DNA from: Azolla caroliniana
Taxonomy: Eukaryota > Polypodiophyta
Assembly: GCA_043228905.1 (NCBI GenBank)
Contig: JBHGNT010000016.1
Location: forward strand, 6,448,001 to 6,512,000
Direction of reading: 5' to 3'
DNA: 64,000 bases
Both the position numbers and the translations under genes were made by a program. Below are positions 1 to 11,791 of the stretch, piece after piece. Positions within the stretch are counted from its first letter, which is position 1. Each line of letters begins with the position of its first letter. The notes under the pieces are model-generated. The model had not been told where the DNA came from, made no database searches, and saw nothing but the letters and a program-made list of their open reading frames with translations.

Positions 1-90
1 TAGCAAACTGAAGGTGTCAAAGAAACGAAAAAACCATTTGAGAATCATTGCTGATGATTTTACATAGTAAAAGAGATCCGAAGCAATCAC

Positions 91-234
91 CTGAGCAAGT
101 GTAGCAGGCATAACAATTGTCACGTCGCCTTCCCAATCTTGCGCAAACAGCTTAGCAATGCCACCCATAGGGAATCCTAACTCCCAAATTTGGTTGCATC
201 TGTGCTTCACCTCCATCTCTGACAAACGAGCCAG
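91..234 (-). CDS. SDP1: Partial SDP1-like patatin-type triacylglycerol lipase gene, one internal exon
   Basis: On the minus strand, 144 nt (48 codons, phase 0 at both ends) lie between an AG acceptor just above 234 and a GT donor at 89-90. The peptide contains the segments [27 protein letters not shown] and VMPATLAQ. From memory of the family, these match the region C-terminal to the patatin domain of plant SUGAR-DEPENDENT1 lipases, which start storage-oil breakdown on oil bodies. No search was run. Downstream exons would lie left of the window. I could not find the upstream catalytic exons (GXSXG) in the bases to the right, so this may be the edge of a real gene with long introns or a displaced gene fragment. 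Bases 1-90 read as intron. Confidence 0.7.
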
Positions 235-1822
235 CTGCATGAAGAAAACAACTGCTTAATAAGTAAATGCATAATTATGAAATTTATTGTACCAATTTCA
301 GCACATTTCAGTGGAAAAAACCAATGCTACCTTAAAAATGTCTGCCATATGGACATAGCAAGACTACTCAGAAGAGCTGAACTGGCATGTACCAAAGCTA
401 GGTATTTTAAATAAAAAAGTGTAAGTTCAGGCTAGAAATTTGGGACACCCTGTAAAGTGAAAATTTGCCCTGGCACATAGGAATGAACATTTCTGCACAT
501 ATAAAATAAGTCCAATTTGTAGAAATAATTGTTGAAACAGCATTACACAGGGCCCTGACGCTCAAAGGGGTGAGCCCTTAACAATATGGTACAATTCTAT
601 TAGAACATTTGTCTATATATATATAATATTATCAGCTTATGAGGAGCACACCATTGTTGCAATGCAACTCCCAAAACCCTGCAAAGTTGTTAGTTGTTCA
701 TATCTTTCTAACCCACACTGAAGCATGTGTGATCAATATGTTTATTTTACTTGCTGTTCTGGCATTGCATTTCAAGACTATTATTCTGGTTGTCAAATGA
801 GTTCAATTGTGCGCTTCTAGCCAGCTACCATATATTGGCTAACAATTTCGTCTCTATCTATTATAGCTTAAAATATGGAAGTGAAACTTTCCAAGCATCA
901 GGATAATATACTGATCGACAGAATTGGTTAGATTTGCTTCAGCGGTTGGTTCCATCTCCTCTGCACAGATACTGGCTTTATTGCCAACTCCAGGATAGTA
1001 AAATTTGACTGAAGTCTGGATTTGCTCATCTACTACATTAGACACTCGTATGGCAGAGGATTTTGACTTTGACTCCTTGGACTTATGCTCCATGTTTTTC
1101 ATTTGCACTAGCGGTATTCTGTTAAGGATAATTTATTGTACTAGAGGAACAACAGTGAATTTAATTGAGGCATAATTTCCATTTACTTCACAAATAACAC
1201 ATTTCCCTTTTTCCATCCAAGTTTTTTTTCCAGATGCATTTTTCTAATGGTACTCCTTTTTTATCCTTTGCATTGACTGGAATCCTGCTTGAAAGGCTCC
1301 ATGGACTTCAAGAGTTCCCCACCAATGTCTTTATTGTGGTTGTATGATTTACTAGAGAATCCTTCCTCCTGGAAATGTTTTTGCCTGGGAACTCTACTTG
1401 GCTGCCTTTAAATCCTGTTGTACTTCCTTGCAATAAAGCAATTGGCCATGTTTTTGAGTGTGACAATGGATGCATTCTCTATACAATTGTGTCATTTTCG
1501 TCACACTAAACTTTCTTAAATATTCGCTAATTTCTTTGGGTAAACCTATTACACAATGAAACTGTCCTGAAAGATCTAACATCTAATAGGACATTAAGAA
1601 TATGACTTTCTTCACTGCAAGTCATTTTAAACTGGCTATGTTTTCACATTCAATCTTCAGATAAAAATATGCAAATGGCCACTATATATTCCTAGCACCA
1701 CCTTGTAGATAACAATTTCCCCTAGCATTTCAGTCCAAGATCATGCAAATATTATAAATAAATCCATTATCGCTCCCTTCCAGGATCTTCCACAACTTTG
1801 GAAGAGGAGAAGATTGAGACGA
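235..1822. other. Unassigned AT-rich DNA beside the SDP1-like exon
   Basis: No convincing exon chain is visible. Two minus-strand open stretches stand out. One at 854-1108 is hydrophilic and Lys/Ser-rich at its N terminus. One at 1394-1582 contains a Cys/His-rich stretch, CIHCHTQKHGQLLYC. Neither is recognised. They could be exons of the SDP1-side gene, a separate gene cut by the N gap, or chance. Confidence 0.4.
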
Positions 1823-1922
1823 NNNNNNNNNNNNNNNNNNNNNNNNNNNNNNNNNNNNNNNNNNNNNNNNNNNNNNNNNNNNNNNNNNNNNNNNNNNNNN
1901 NNNNNNNNNNNNNNNNNNNNNN
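1823..1922. other. Assembly gap (100 N)
   Basis: Exactly 100 Ns, the conventional size for a scaffold gap of unknown length. Predicted ORFs crossing it are artefacts. The distance and order of the sequence on either side are therefore uncertain. Confidence 0.99.
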
Positions 1923-4181
1923 AGCAATCACCCCTCGCTTCTTTTTGGGAAAAAAAAAAAACTACGTCTCTATGTATGTCTCGAGTCTCGAGCTCGAAGC
2001 CTAAGTTAAAGAAGAAGGGCAAGGGATCAAATTTACTAGAGAGACATATACATATAGCGAGATTTGTTTTTTTAAGGGGTCGTAGTATTGATTAGCGGCA
2101 GCAAAAGAATAAGAGATCGGGGAGAATAATGGATTAAGCATGTTGAACTTATTTTCTCGAATGGACAAGATTTTGGGCCTCTTCTGGACCATTTGGATGG
2201 CCCACAATAATAAGGTCTTTGATTGAAACCAACTCCATGAAGTTGGCTTCTTTAAGAAGTTCCTCATGCAATCTCTATTTGATTGTTTGTAACTTAGAGA
2301 CATCATACTGCAAATTTACACACTTTACTTTGCGTGCTTCTAAGCTCTTTAGTGTCAATTATTAGTGTCTAATTGACGATTTTATATTTCTCTTTATTCT
2401 TTGATGGTTTTCACCTCACTTTGAGGTTTCCCACTAGTAATAAAAGTGGTACTACAAAAAAAAACACGCTTAACCACACCCGAGCAAAGGACATGATACA
2501 AACATAAAAACTATCATTGTCCGATACCACCAATATATTACCTTTATGTTATACCTTTGGACGTTGAATAATGGATTCAAATGAAAGAGCTTAGCCACAC
2601 AAATAGAGTCTCAACAACATGTCGAGGTGACATGATGAAGGGGGTAGGTAGTCAATCCCCTTTCTATAATTCAATACCAAAAGCTCCCAAAACCCACTAC
2701 ATGTTCCCATGCATCATAGGTCCCATAGATTTATCCCAACTCTTAAGCTAACTAGTTTCTCGACTATCCATAATCCTACCATTAACTTAACCCATTAAAA
2801 TTAGATATACAATTGGTCCATAAATACCTTAAAAAATTAGCACACTAAAATTCATAGACCAAATTGGACCTATGGGTGTGAGCATGAAAATGTGAGGCAA
2901 GAGAGAGAATTCATCTCATACATTAACTAAATATTTCCCCAAAGGTTACGTCGTCGTTATTCACCCTCTTCTATATTTTGTTGGTTCAGCCTAATGCTTT
3001 GCTTTATTATTGGTTTCTTATGTTTGCTTATATCTCATGTTGATCTATGATATATGGTTTGAAGTAACTTATTATCATTATATATGTTCACTTGATGGGG
3101 AAAAAACTTTTCCTCTTTCGTATGTTACTCTTCATTCATATATATATATATTATCCATTGGATTGAGATTATGATATCATGTGAGTAGTTTGATAATGGC
3201 CTTGCCAATAGTTAGCCATTACATCCACGTGGTCATGGGCCATGGGTATGTGAGGGAATGTGAACTTCCATACATAACTATTGTGGTGATAGACTCAACA
3301 CACTCCACGAGCACCATCGTGTCATCCAATTGCATCCAAACATTTGTCATTTGTAGGGGGTACAACAAACGTCAGAACCAAGATCTTCCAAAAACTTTGA
3401 AACTATAGAAGTTGATTTTGAGGAGCTCTTGATAGTTACTGATTTTGGTCTTTCTAGAAGCATTATTAAATCGTGTTTGTGGTAGTTACATAGAAATTAA
3501 GCAAACTATGTTTAGTAAATCTCATGTTGAGGTACACATGTTTTGGTCATAGACAATGAACTCAAAGGTACAAGTAAAGCATTGAGATCTCATGTGTTTT
3601 AAGATTTTAGACACCAATTGCTTCATTCGGCTAGCCTCAAATTACATAACATCATTTCAGCAGTATACATATAGAAGACCGAGGATGGATGAAGGACAAA
3701 ACTTTATCCAACTTACCCAAAATCACAAACTCGATTTAATTGAAAAAGACGCAATAATGAACACACGGAAAGGTCGGAGAGACGAATACAAACAAATTTG
3801 TTTTACTCGAGAGTCGAAAGTGAACACTATGAAAATGTATCGATATTTCCCGCAACACAAGGGCTATTATTTGTTATTTATAATTTCCATCGATCAATAT
3901 TTTCCCTTCTATGACTTTTCAACAATCTAAAACAATATCGATGTGGAATTAAAGGCGCTCCACCCATAAAATACGTTTTCTTATTCTTACCTAGTTGCGT
4001 TAAAGGACATAGGTGAGCCAAAATGGTAAACGGATGCAAATGGAATAGATACTTTGCAAGTCTTGCCAAAGTTTATGGCATTCCTTTATGGGCTTTCTTG
4101 TTGAGTTGTCCTTGACAAAGAAACAACTTGTTAATTCGGAAGGTACTTCCTATATCTAATTGACAATGCCATTTATGTAGG
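1923..4181. other. Gene-poor intergenic DNA
   Basis: AT-rich sequence with only short uninformative ORFs and a (TA)n run near 3139-3151. No domain, RNA gene or transposon terminus was recognised. Degenerate repeat DNA is possible but cannot be shown from this copy alone. Confidence 0.4.
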
Positions 4182-4550
4182 ACATCTTTGTTTGCCATCA
4201 GATTAAACAAGACAAAAAAAGCCGGCGAAAATAACACAAACAATGGGAACTCCTCCCAGCTGGGAAAAAGCGGTGAATCCGTTTTCGTTACTGGTCTTGT
4301 CTAGGCATGCTTGATACCGATGTGCATGGGGGTACAACACATTGTTTCCTCTGCCCGTGCGTACATCTTTGTTTGTCAATCAGACTAAACAATACAAAAA
4401 GGTAGTAAAAAATATAGCACAAACAATGGGAATTTCCTCCCAGCTGGAAAAAGCGACGAATCCATTTTCATTACTGGTTTGGTCTGGGCGGGCATGCTTG
4501 ATGCAAGATGCGCACGGGGTACAATGTGCATTGTTTCCTTTGCCCGTATC
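4182..4550. repeat. Two-copy tandem duplication, about 181-bp unit
   Basis: The motif acatctttgttt begins at 4182 and again at 4363. Downstream landmarks repeat at the same spacing: a Cys-poor stretch around acaaacaatgggaa, then ctcccagctgg, then a gcatgcttgat block and a cattgtttcct block. The copies differ by many substitutions and small indels, so the duplication is old. No coding function is apparent. Confidence 0.8.
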
Positions 4551-5031
4551 GCGTCACTCTGTGTTCGATCCTACGTATTGTACGAATGTGTGTGTGTGTG
4601 GGGGGGGGCCTCAATCTAGGGCGACCAAGCTTCCTCTAGACAAAGGGGTCGTATGCTCGGTATGATTGTCGAGCCAGGCGCCTGCCCAACCGGCATACGG
4701 GGGGTGGGTGTCCGGTTTCATCACGGGAGGGATAGGTAGGCGGGCGGGCGGGCGTTTTCGGGCTCGGGGCCGTGTCAAGAAGTGCCCCACGTAGCACCAC
4801 ACAGAGATCCTCTTACGATATTTTTCAAAATATCATCTCTCTCTCTCTCACAGAGAAGCCCACAAAAAGTGGAGGAGGAAGACCCAAAACAAAAAAAATA
4901 GAGAAAAAAGAGCAAAAATATCTCTTGGAATGTGGGGGGCAGAAAAACAAAAAGTGCCCCCCTGGTCCGAAGTACGGCCCTGACGTGGATGCTGACGTCA
5001 CGGCCGCAGGACACGTCACCTCCGGACAGAA

Positions 5032-5327
5032 GGGAGGAGCAGGAAGAAGAAGAAAAAGAAGAAGAAAGGGGGGGGGCAGAGGAAGTAGAAAGGAAGAAGA
5101 AAGAAGCAGAAGAAGAAGAAGAAGAAGAAGAAGAAGAAGAAGAAAGGGGAGAAACAGAGGAAGGAGAAGAAAGGGAAGAGACAGAGGAAGGAGAAGAAAG
5201 GGAAGAGGAGGTGCAGGAAGAAGAAGAAGAAGAAGAAGAAGAAGAAGAAGAAGACAGGGGAGAGGGGAGAGGAAGAAGAAGACAGGGAAGAGGAAGAGGA
5301 AGAGGAGGCCCTGAGAGGAGAGAGGCA
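5032..5327. repeat. Purine-only (GAA/GAG/GGA)n tract in the CONSTANS-like gene leader
   Basis: Nearly 300 bases are almost entirely A and G on the plus strand, dominated by GAA and GAG triplets. The tract ends about 55 bases before the ATG at 5380, so it lies in the promoter or 5' leader. All six-frame ORFs here are low-complexity (poly-Glu, poly-Arg, or Ser/Leu on the other strand) and are not credible proteins. A (CT)n stretch at about 4838-4851 lies just upstream. Confidence 0.85.
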
Positions 5328-5379
5328 TTGGAAATGCCCATCTGAGCATTGATCTGACTACCCATCTCAGAGATCGGAA

Positions 5380-6844
5380 ATGGGCGATCGAGATCCCTAC
5401 CACCCATTGCCTTCCTCCTCCGCTTCGGCCGCACCTCCCCCCACCTGTGACTTCTGCGCAGACAACATCGCCTTCTTGTACTGTAAAGCGGACTCCGCTC
5501 GTCTCTGTCTACTCTGTGATTATCAGGTTCACATCGCGAATTCTCTCTCTTTAAAGCATGCACGCTTCCCTCTCTGCGAGAGCTGCGGATCGCACCCTTC
5601 TTCACTGAACCAACAAGATGAAGGAGGAATTGAAGAAGAAGAGGTAGAAGAAGGTAAAAGCTTCTTCATCTGCCATAGCTGTCACGAAGAAGAAGAAGAA
5701 GAAGAAGAAAGAAACAAAGGCACCGAGCTTTTCCATAATCATAAGAGGAAGGCCAAGAAAATTACTCCATTGACTGGTTGCCTGACTCCAGCCGCGATAT
5801 CAAAGTGTTGGAGTTGGAAGGTGGATGATGCCAATTCTCTTCTTAAAGATGATATGTATTTGTTCAAGAAGTCATTGTTAAGTTTACCTGACATATGGAG
5901 CACTCTCGATGGCTGTGGCACATCTTTTCCTTCTTCATGCTGGGGGAACAACTCAGATTCGTTTTTGGTTCCTGAACTTAATGAGTTGAGTTTCCGGGGA
6001 ACATCAGCGCATCATCTCATGGTGAGAACTTAAGGTCAAATGGTAATGTTATCCTGTTTCGAGTTTCTGTTTAGGTTTTAGTATTCAGTGTTACATGCCT
6101 TCAAAGAAGTTAGGACCTTTTTAATGATCAATGCCTTTAGTAAAAAAATGATCAGGTCTCCTGGTTTAGAGAGAAAGGGGAGTGGTTTACACTGAATTTC
6201 GTGGATTGCAAGTGAGTATTTAGGATATAGCTCTTATGTGTCATGGATTGGAGAGAGAGGGTTTAGGGCAGAGATCAGAAACAAACAGACATTTGAATTT
6301 CAACAGGGATCAGGATATAGAGATCAATGGTTTAAAGAGTAATGTGTGTTCTTGCAAATCTGTAAGTGTCTTGTGTGAACCGTGGATTTGAATGTGTATT
6401 ACAAATATAGTGTGGAGGGTTTAAGATACAGAGATCAGCATTGTTAGGGATTTTTGCACAGGGTAAAGGCTTGTTATGGTAAAGCTCTTAAATGCCTTGG
6501 ATTGGAAGCAAACAGAGATTTGAACCAAAATGGGTTAGTACAGTAATCAATGTTAAAGGTAATTTGGATGTGATAATTCTAGTTAACAAAAGCTCAAAGA
6601 ACTGACAAGAGTCATTCATGACTGAATAGAGTAGCTTCAAATATTAGTTTTATGAGTATGCCGAAAAAAGGACCCTCTAACAACCTGGTTTGTGAACAAA
6701 TCCCAATTATCTTTTGGTTTGTGAACTTTTTTGGTTCTCTGGCTTGAATCACATAAGTGTCTTAAAATTCAAAAGAACAAGTGAGGTAAAAAGGAGAGAG
6801 AGAGAAAGAGAGGAATCAAACTATGATGCCACCAATCCAACAGC

Positions 6845-6887
<43 letters not shown>

Positions 6888-9197
6888 AAAAGGAATGATT
6901 TTTAGGTTTGCAATACAAGTTTAATATCTGAAATGATGTGTTTGTATATGGATATATCATAGAGGGCCTATAAGAAGCAATAAATGTCATGGTTAAAGAG
7001 AATGAAAACATAGTTTAAGTTTAAAATAATTATTGATGAACTTTTTCTTTTTGCATATTTGGGCATGACAGTGCCCGCAGAAAAGAGCATTCAAAGAACA
7101 GCTTGAGAGGTTGCTGAAACAACAATATGTGGCAGAGGCTGTCTCACCAGGACTCCACTATGACTCAGGATATTCAACTGAGCAGTTCGTTATGCCACAA
7201 ACACACAATGACCTAGATACTGAACAAAAGTGCCAATTATCTAGTCAACAGGATGTTGGTTATGTCCATACATTGATGTCAAAATTGGAAGAGATTGGTA
7301 CATGTCCAAATAAATGCGTTTGGTATGGCAATTCAGTTAAGGCAAGTTTACTTCTTAACACAAGCACTACTATTTTTTTGACAGAATTTCTGCGTGACAT
7401 TCTCGAGTATCCAATGAAGCAAATTTTAGGGTTTATGGTACAAGGGTTTCAGTAAAGCCTTAGAATAAAATCTTCTAGATACATAATCAAACTTTTTTCT
7501 CACGTATATTCAAAATAATTAGATAGTTAAATGGCAGTGGAGTTGTGACAAGTTGGTTTTCCAACCCAAGCATTAATGTTTCTTCTTGGACTAGCCAATA
7601 CAATATTCTGTTAGGGTTTATGTAATTCTATTAATCTGGTGGCTTCGTTCAAAATTCTGCATATAAACATTTTCTTATGTTGTAATAAAAAATGTTGGAT
7701 GGATCAGTGACAAAGTGTGGAGAGTCCCCCAGTTTCTCCCTCTACATTTGTAGTCAGATAATCTAACATAACATGAAACAACTCTTCTTAACATCGTCTT
7801 ATTAAATTGTTTGAATGACAATTGATCTTTACTATCAATGTAGGAACGATGGGTATTATTATGTACATTATATCAGATTGGTGACTTGTATTTATCAATT
7901 GTTGAATAAGTTGCATCTAATGAATGCTATATGTGGGAACGTGTATAACAGATTCCTGAAACTGAAGTAAGCACAAGTCATCATGATGCAGATACTCCAC
8001 TGGCGACAAATGAAACAGGCAGGAGTTTGGTAATTGATAATGCTACAGATTTTTTACATCATCCGTCTCACACGAGTAACAATCAGAACATCATGCCAGA
8101 TACACCGCACTTGAAGAAGGCAGAAAATTCAAAGGTTGTGAGTATGCAGGATGCATGATAGTGTTCATGTATGTTTTTTATTTTGTATGATGAGAACCTT
8201 CTCTAGAACTGTTAATCTTATTACTTTCACAGTAATTAGATTTCATGAATGGGATCCGGGTATAGGAGGTTGATATAGTGAACTAATGCGGCTTGTAATT
8301 TGTTGTGACAGTCTTCTAATACTTCAAACAATGCGAGAAGATCAAAGTTTGCGAAAGGATTGGCTTCGGAAATTACTAAATCTTATCATTATGATGATAT
8401 GTCGATGACAAGTAGCATGCAAGGTTATCCAGATGTGCAACAGTCAGAGCAGTTACCAAGTCCTAAAAGTGGAGGCTCAGGTTGTCCAGGTGCACCCCCA
8501 AGCCCTACTGCTGAAGCAATAGCTCAAGCCCGAGACAATGCAATGACACGGTACAAAGAAAAGAGGAGAACTCGCAAGTATGCAAACAGAACTACTTATT
8601 TTTGGCTCATTCAGATTACAGCAACTATCATATGCACCAAAACCTTAGAAAATGAAGCAAGGGCAATATATTCGAGTTAGAAAACCTTAGAAAATGAAGC
8701 AAGGGCAATATATTCATGTTAGACAACCTTAGAAAATGAAGCAAGGGCAATATATTAGAGTTAGAAAACCTTAGAAAATGAAGCAAGAGCAATATATTAA
8801 AGTTCGAAAACCTTAGAAAATGAAGCAAGAGCAATATATTAGAGTTATTTCATTGTTCTTTCCTAGTGGTCCTGATGATAAACTCGTGGAATATATTTGT
8901 GTATGAAGCACACAGATTCTTTACCTATTCCTGATTTGCTTCAACCATTGCTTAAATTTAGACTTCCTGAACTTGCCACCATTTCTTAAGAACCCTTGAT
9001 ATGCCACTCCACACACTTTTTAGTGTTCTATTTAATTTTCTTGATGAACCTTTTACCTGCCTCTTTTCAGGTATGAAAAGGTTATACGATATGAATCACG
9101 TAAAGCCAGAGCAGACATCAGGCAGCGGGTGCGAGGCCGATTTGTAAAAGCAAATAGATTGAATGAAGAACTGGTTGTTTCCGATGACATTGGATGA
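5380..9197 (+). CDS. COL: CONSTANS-like zinc finger protein (B-box plus CCT), 495 aa
   Basis: Exons: 5380-6021, 7072-7341, 7952-8134, 8312-8577 and 9071-9197 (1488 nt, open at every junction). Exon 3 could instead end at 8137 at a better GTGAGT donor, adding one Val. The N terminus (residues about 23-60) has a B-box zinc finger starting CDFC, with paired Cys and His ligands. It is followed by CESC and a second, diverged Cys/His region (FICHSCH) with acidic Glu runs. The C terminus carries a CCT domain (about residues 447-488, RYKEKRRTRK then YEKVIRYESRKARADIRQR) split by the last intron. Such proteins are nuclear regulators of light, flowering and circadian responses; CCT contacts NF-Y subunits and DNA. 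One intact plus one degenerate B-box suggests the COL9/COL14-15 type. Intron 2 uses a GC donor. The start is the first ATG after the purine-rich leader. Confidence 0.93.
6022..7071 (+). other. Intron 1 of the CONSTANS-like gene, with a (GA)n microsatellite
   Basis: GT at 6022-6023, AG at 7070-7071. It contains a pure (GA)n run at about 6848-6882 and otherwise AT-rich unique sequence. No embedded gene was seen. Confidence 0.85.
7342..7951 (+). other. GC-AG intron 2 of the CONSTANS-like gene
   Basis: The only donor that keeps the frame is AAG followed by GCAAGT at 7342, the standard GC-AG donor consensus. The acceptor is AG at 7950-7951. Both flanking exons (270 nt and 183 nt) are phase 0 with this junction. 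Confidence 0.85.
8641..8848. repeat. 42-bp minisatellite, five copies, inside intron 4 of the CONSTANS-like gene
   Basis: The motif aaccttagaaaatgaagc starts at 8641, 8683, 8725, 8767 and 8809, an exact 42-base period with few substitutions. 42 is divisible by three, so a reverse-strand ORF with a 14-residue repeat (8628-8834) appears. It is an intron by-product: the repeat lies between the two halves of the CCT domain and must be spliced out. Confidence 0.95.
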
Positions 9198-10980
9198 GCT
9201 CTTTTTTGGTTTATAGGATTGCTGGTTTTCAAGATTTCGAAGGATTTACTTTTGTAATGGCGACTTCCACCGGATCCGATTTGTAGATGCTGCACATTAC
9301 TATGTGCACTTCATTGTATGCATTCAGTAAAAAGGTATTCCACGGATGTAAATATGAGACAATTATCTCTATATGTATTATCAACATTTGGTCTAGGGCT
9401 TCTCAAACATTTCTCTCTCTCTCTCTCTCTCTCTCACCATTGCTTCTAGGGGCGTTGGGGCACAAGTGATGACAATAGTTTATTATGCACACTATGCCTT
9501 AAACAAGTTTGAGAGTATTAACTGACACACTTTAATATAATGCTTTGCCTTTTATTACATTTGCCTATGCTTTCCACACATCTTTGACCAAAACCCAATC
9601 CATGCACAAATTTCTTTCATGATCATAGTGTGAACTCTTTCATTAATAAAGTTCTTAAACATTGTGTCTTTTATATTCATTACATGAAAATGATATATAT
9701 TGTCTCCGAGATCGTATTTGAAAAAAAAAAAAAGTGTCTGTGGCTCCCCCCACAAGTTAATGACATGTGGGCATGCATTCTTTTCACATAAAGAGTTTTG
9801 CAACATAGTAACCCTTAAGAAGTCGCATACAAGATATTGTTGATTTGGTACCAAATTTGGTCTCATGGATAATAAAAATATAAATTCTATAAACGTGTAT
9901 CCTTATGCATACTCTTTAGTATATTATAAAGGTTTGCTAACTGCTCCAAAACAATTTCAATACCCATTAGAAATTAATGGCCATGCAATCTTTAGTACCT
10001 TTGAGAGGTGCAATTACTGAATAGGCCATCAGTTTCCGAGGAGATGTATGATACCTCAATGAGGACCAACTCTTACAAATAGGTTATTTTGAAACAATAA
10101 GGGGCATAAATTACAGCATATGCACATATTGGTTTTTTAAGGAACTCTACTGTGATCGGATACTTACATCCAATATGCTTTACGAACGTACGCATCTTAT
10201 TCAAGATTGTATAGCTACCCACAAAAAACTAGAAACATAGTTGGATCAGGGAAATGAAACTTCAATGGAGTACCTAAGCAACAAGACTCTAGCCTTAATA
10301 CTCGAGGGCCATGGGGAGGCGTACACAACTTCTATGGTTAAGAGGTAAACATATAACTTTGCTAGGTCAAGAAGAGTTACCATAAAGTGCTAAATCAGAC
10401 TATGAATAGATATTTTAACATACACACAATAACCTATAAAACAAGCAACAATTCATTGATGCAATTTCAACCTACTAATCTTCATTGATGCAATTTCAAT
10501 GCAAAAAAGGGGGCATTGCATGAAAACAAAGAAAAAGACATCACCTAAACACAACAAAAAAGTGATGCCTTCACTCAGATGCAAAAAATCAATCAATCCA
10601 GCCCTTCTCTTGACATAACAAATAAAGATCATCGAACTCATACCGTAAAAGAATACCCGAACATAACCAGAAAAAGACTGCCTTTCCCTCTGTTCCATAA
10701 AAGAATCTATCAATATACCAAAGAAAAGTATTGCCATTGCAGAAGAGTAAACAAGAGATGCATGAGTTTCCATAACAAAAAAGGAAGAAAAAACTGTCTA
10801 TATGTCCATCCCTATAATTTACATCTCAAGATGACAAGAAAAAATTCTCAAATTTATCTTTATTCACATCTCAAGATGTGAAAAAAGATATGATCTTATC
10901 TTCAATCGTCGCCATTTCCATCATTGCATCATTTCACTTCAATCATATCATATCCCAAACAATCATCACTAATCACGTCT
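9198..10980. other. 3' region of the CONSTANS-like gene and intergenic DNA before NIP7
   Basis: The first few hundred bases are probably 3' UTR of the plus-strand gene. A (CT)n run lies at 9412-9435 and a short poly-A at about 9720-9733. The remainder is AT-rich with no domain-bearing ORF. The end close to 10980 would be the 3' UTR of the minus-strand NIP7 gene; the two genes are convergent. Confidence 0.5.
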
Positions 10981-11571
10981 CTACATCTCATCTTCCATAC
11001 GAAGATATTCGCCGACGTCTGATTGATGATAAGCCACGATGCCATTAGGGTCCAGCTTTCTACAATCTTGGGTGCTTTTAGCAGCCACACCAAACCCTAA
11101 TGGTATGTCAGACATAGACAACATAACAACCCCTTGATTCTGCACAGTGTTATCAGTGATTCTAGCAAGGCCAGACTTGACCACATGATTCCCATACAAA
11201 AACGACATCTCTGCGGATGGCTTAAGCCATATCTTATACTTCGCATGTGAAGCAAGAAGATCTAGGCATGAAGCAACGAGATGGAACTTTCCAGATTTGG
11301 TGAACTTACCGATACAAGTCCCAAGACCAACAAGCTTCTCCCTTGATATGTTGATTGCTTTCTTCACTAAGGTTTCACTGACATAGAACACACGGTTCTT
11401 GTGAAGGCGGAAACAATAGCGAACAGTTGAGGATGGATCGGTCTTTCTTCCGTCGTCTTTGGAAGAGGTTTCCAAGGCGGGTCGATCGATGAGGTGTTTT
11501 AGGTTGGAGCCCACGAATTTGTGAAGCTTTTCGAAGACGGCGGTGGTCTCCTGCTCGTCGAGGGGTCTCAT
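10981..11571 (-). CDS. NIP7: 60S ribosome subunit biogenesis protein NIP7 homologue, 196 aa
   Basis: Single-exon gene. The start at 11571 is chosen because the peptide [19 protein letters not shown] matches the conserved NIP7 N terminus; the open frame extends upstream only through a TTG codon. The N-terminal domain (about residues 1-95) is followed by a C-terminal PUA RNA-binding domain (about 100-175), with [10 protein letters not shown] and [12 protein letters not shown]7 is a nucleolar factor needed for 27S pre-rRNA processing and 60S assembly. Length is close to the usual 180 or so. Telo-box motifs just upstream (11628-11635 and 11744-11751) fit co-regulation with translation genes. Confidence 0.95.
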   Translation of the reverse strand: MRPLDEQETTAVFEKLHKFVGSNLKHLIDRPALETSSKDDGRKTDPSSTVRYCFRLHKNRVFYVSETLVKKAINISREKLVGLGTCIGKFTKSGKFHLVASCLDLLASHAKYKIWLKPSAEMSFLYGNHVVKSGLARITDNTVQNQGVVMLSMSDIPLGFGVAAKSTQDCRKLDPNGIVAYHQSDVGEYLRMEDEM

Positions 11572-11743
11572 CTTCTGCCTCTCTGTCCGAGTCTGCTGCC
11601 TCTGTTCTTTTTCTAGGTTTAAACCCAAAACCCTAAGTTCAGATCAGAATTCCTTCTCACTGTAAGTCCGTGTATGGTACATATGTGAAGAAGGAAGGGA
11701 GAGAGATGACAGAGGAGGAGGGGTATGTTGGGGAAATTAGCTA

Positions 11744-11751
11744 AAACCCTA
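11744..11751. promoter_or_regulatory. Telo-box (AAACCCTA) upstream of NIP7
   Basis: AAACCCTA occurs at 11744-11751, about 175 bases upstream of the NIP7 start codon, and again at 11628-11635. This motif is enriched in promoters and leaders of plant ribosomal and ribosome-biogenesis genes. Function here is inferred from context. Confidence 0.5.
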
Positions 11752-11765
11752 GGGGCATTCTGGGA

Positions 11766-11791
11766 AATAATAATAATAATAATAATAATAA
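11766..11791. repeat. (AAT)n microsatellite upstream of NIP7
   Basis: About eight AAT units in a row in the NIP7 promoter region. Confidence 0.9.

Noticed and set aside
854-1108. Minus-strand ORF of 84 aa
   Set aside because: No recognisable family, no Kozak or exon-chain support; only mentioned as unassigned.
1730-2095. ORFs spanning the N gap
   Set aside because: They contain runs of unknown residues caused by the gap.
4775-5605. Long ORFs on both strands across the purine tract (up to 276 aa)
   Set aside because: Composition is pure repeat (poly-Glu, poly-Arg, poly-Ser, poly-Leu), and they overlap the start of the CONSTANS-like gene.
8628-8834. Minus-strand ORF with a 14-residue repeat
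   Set aside because: It is the translation of the 42-bp minisatellite within an intron of a plus-strand gene.
11572-11628. NIP7 start 19 codons upstream
   Set aside because: The upstream first codon is TTG, and the added residues are not part of the conserved NIP7 N terminus; the ATG at 11571 is.
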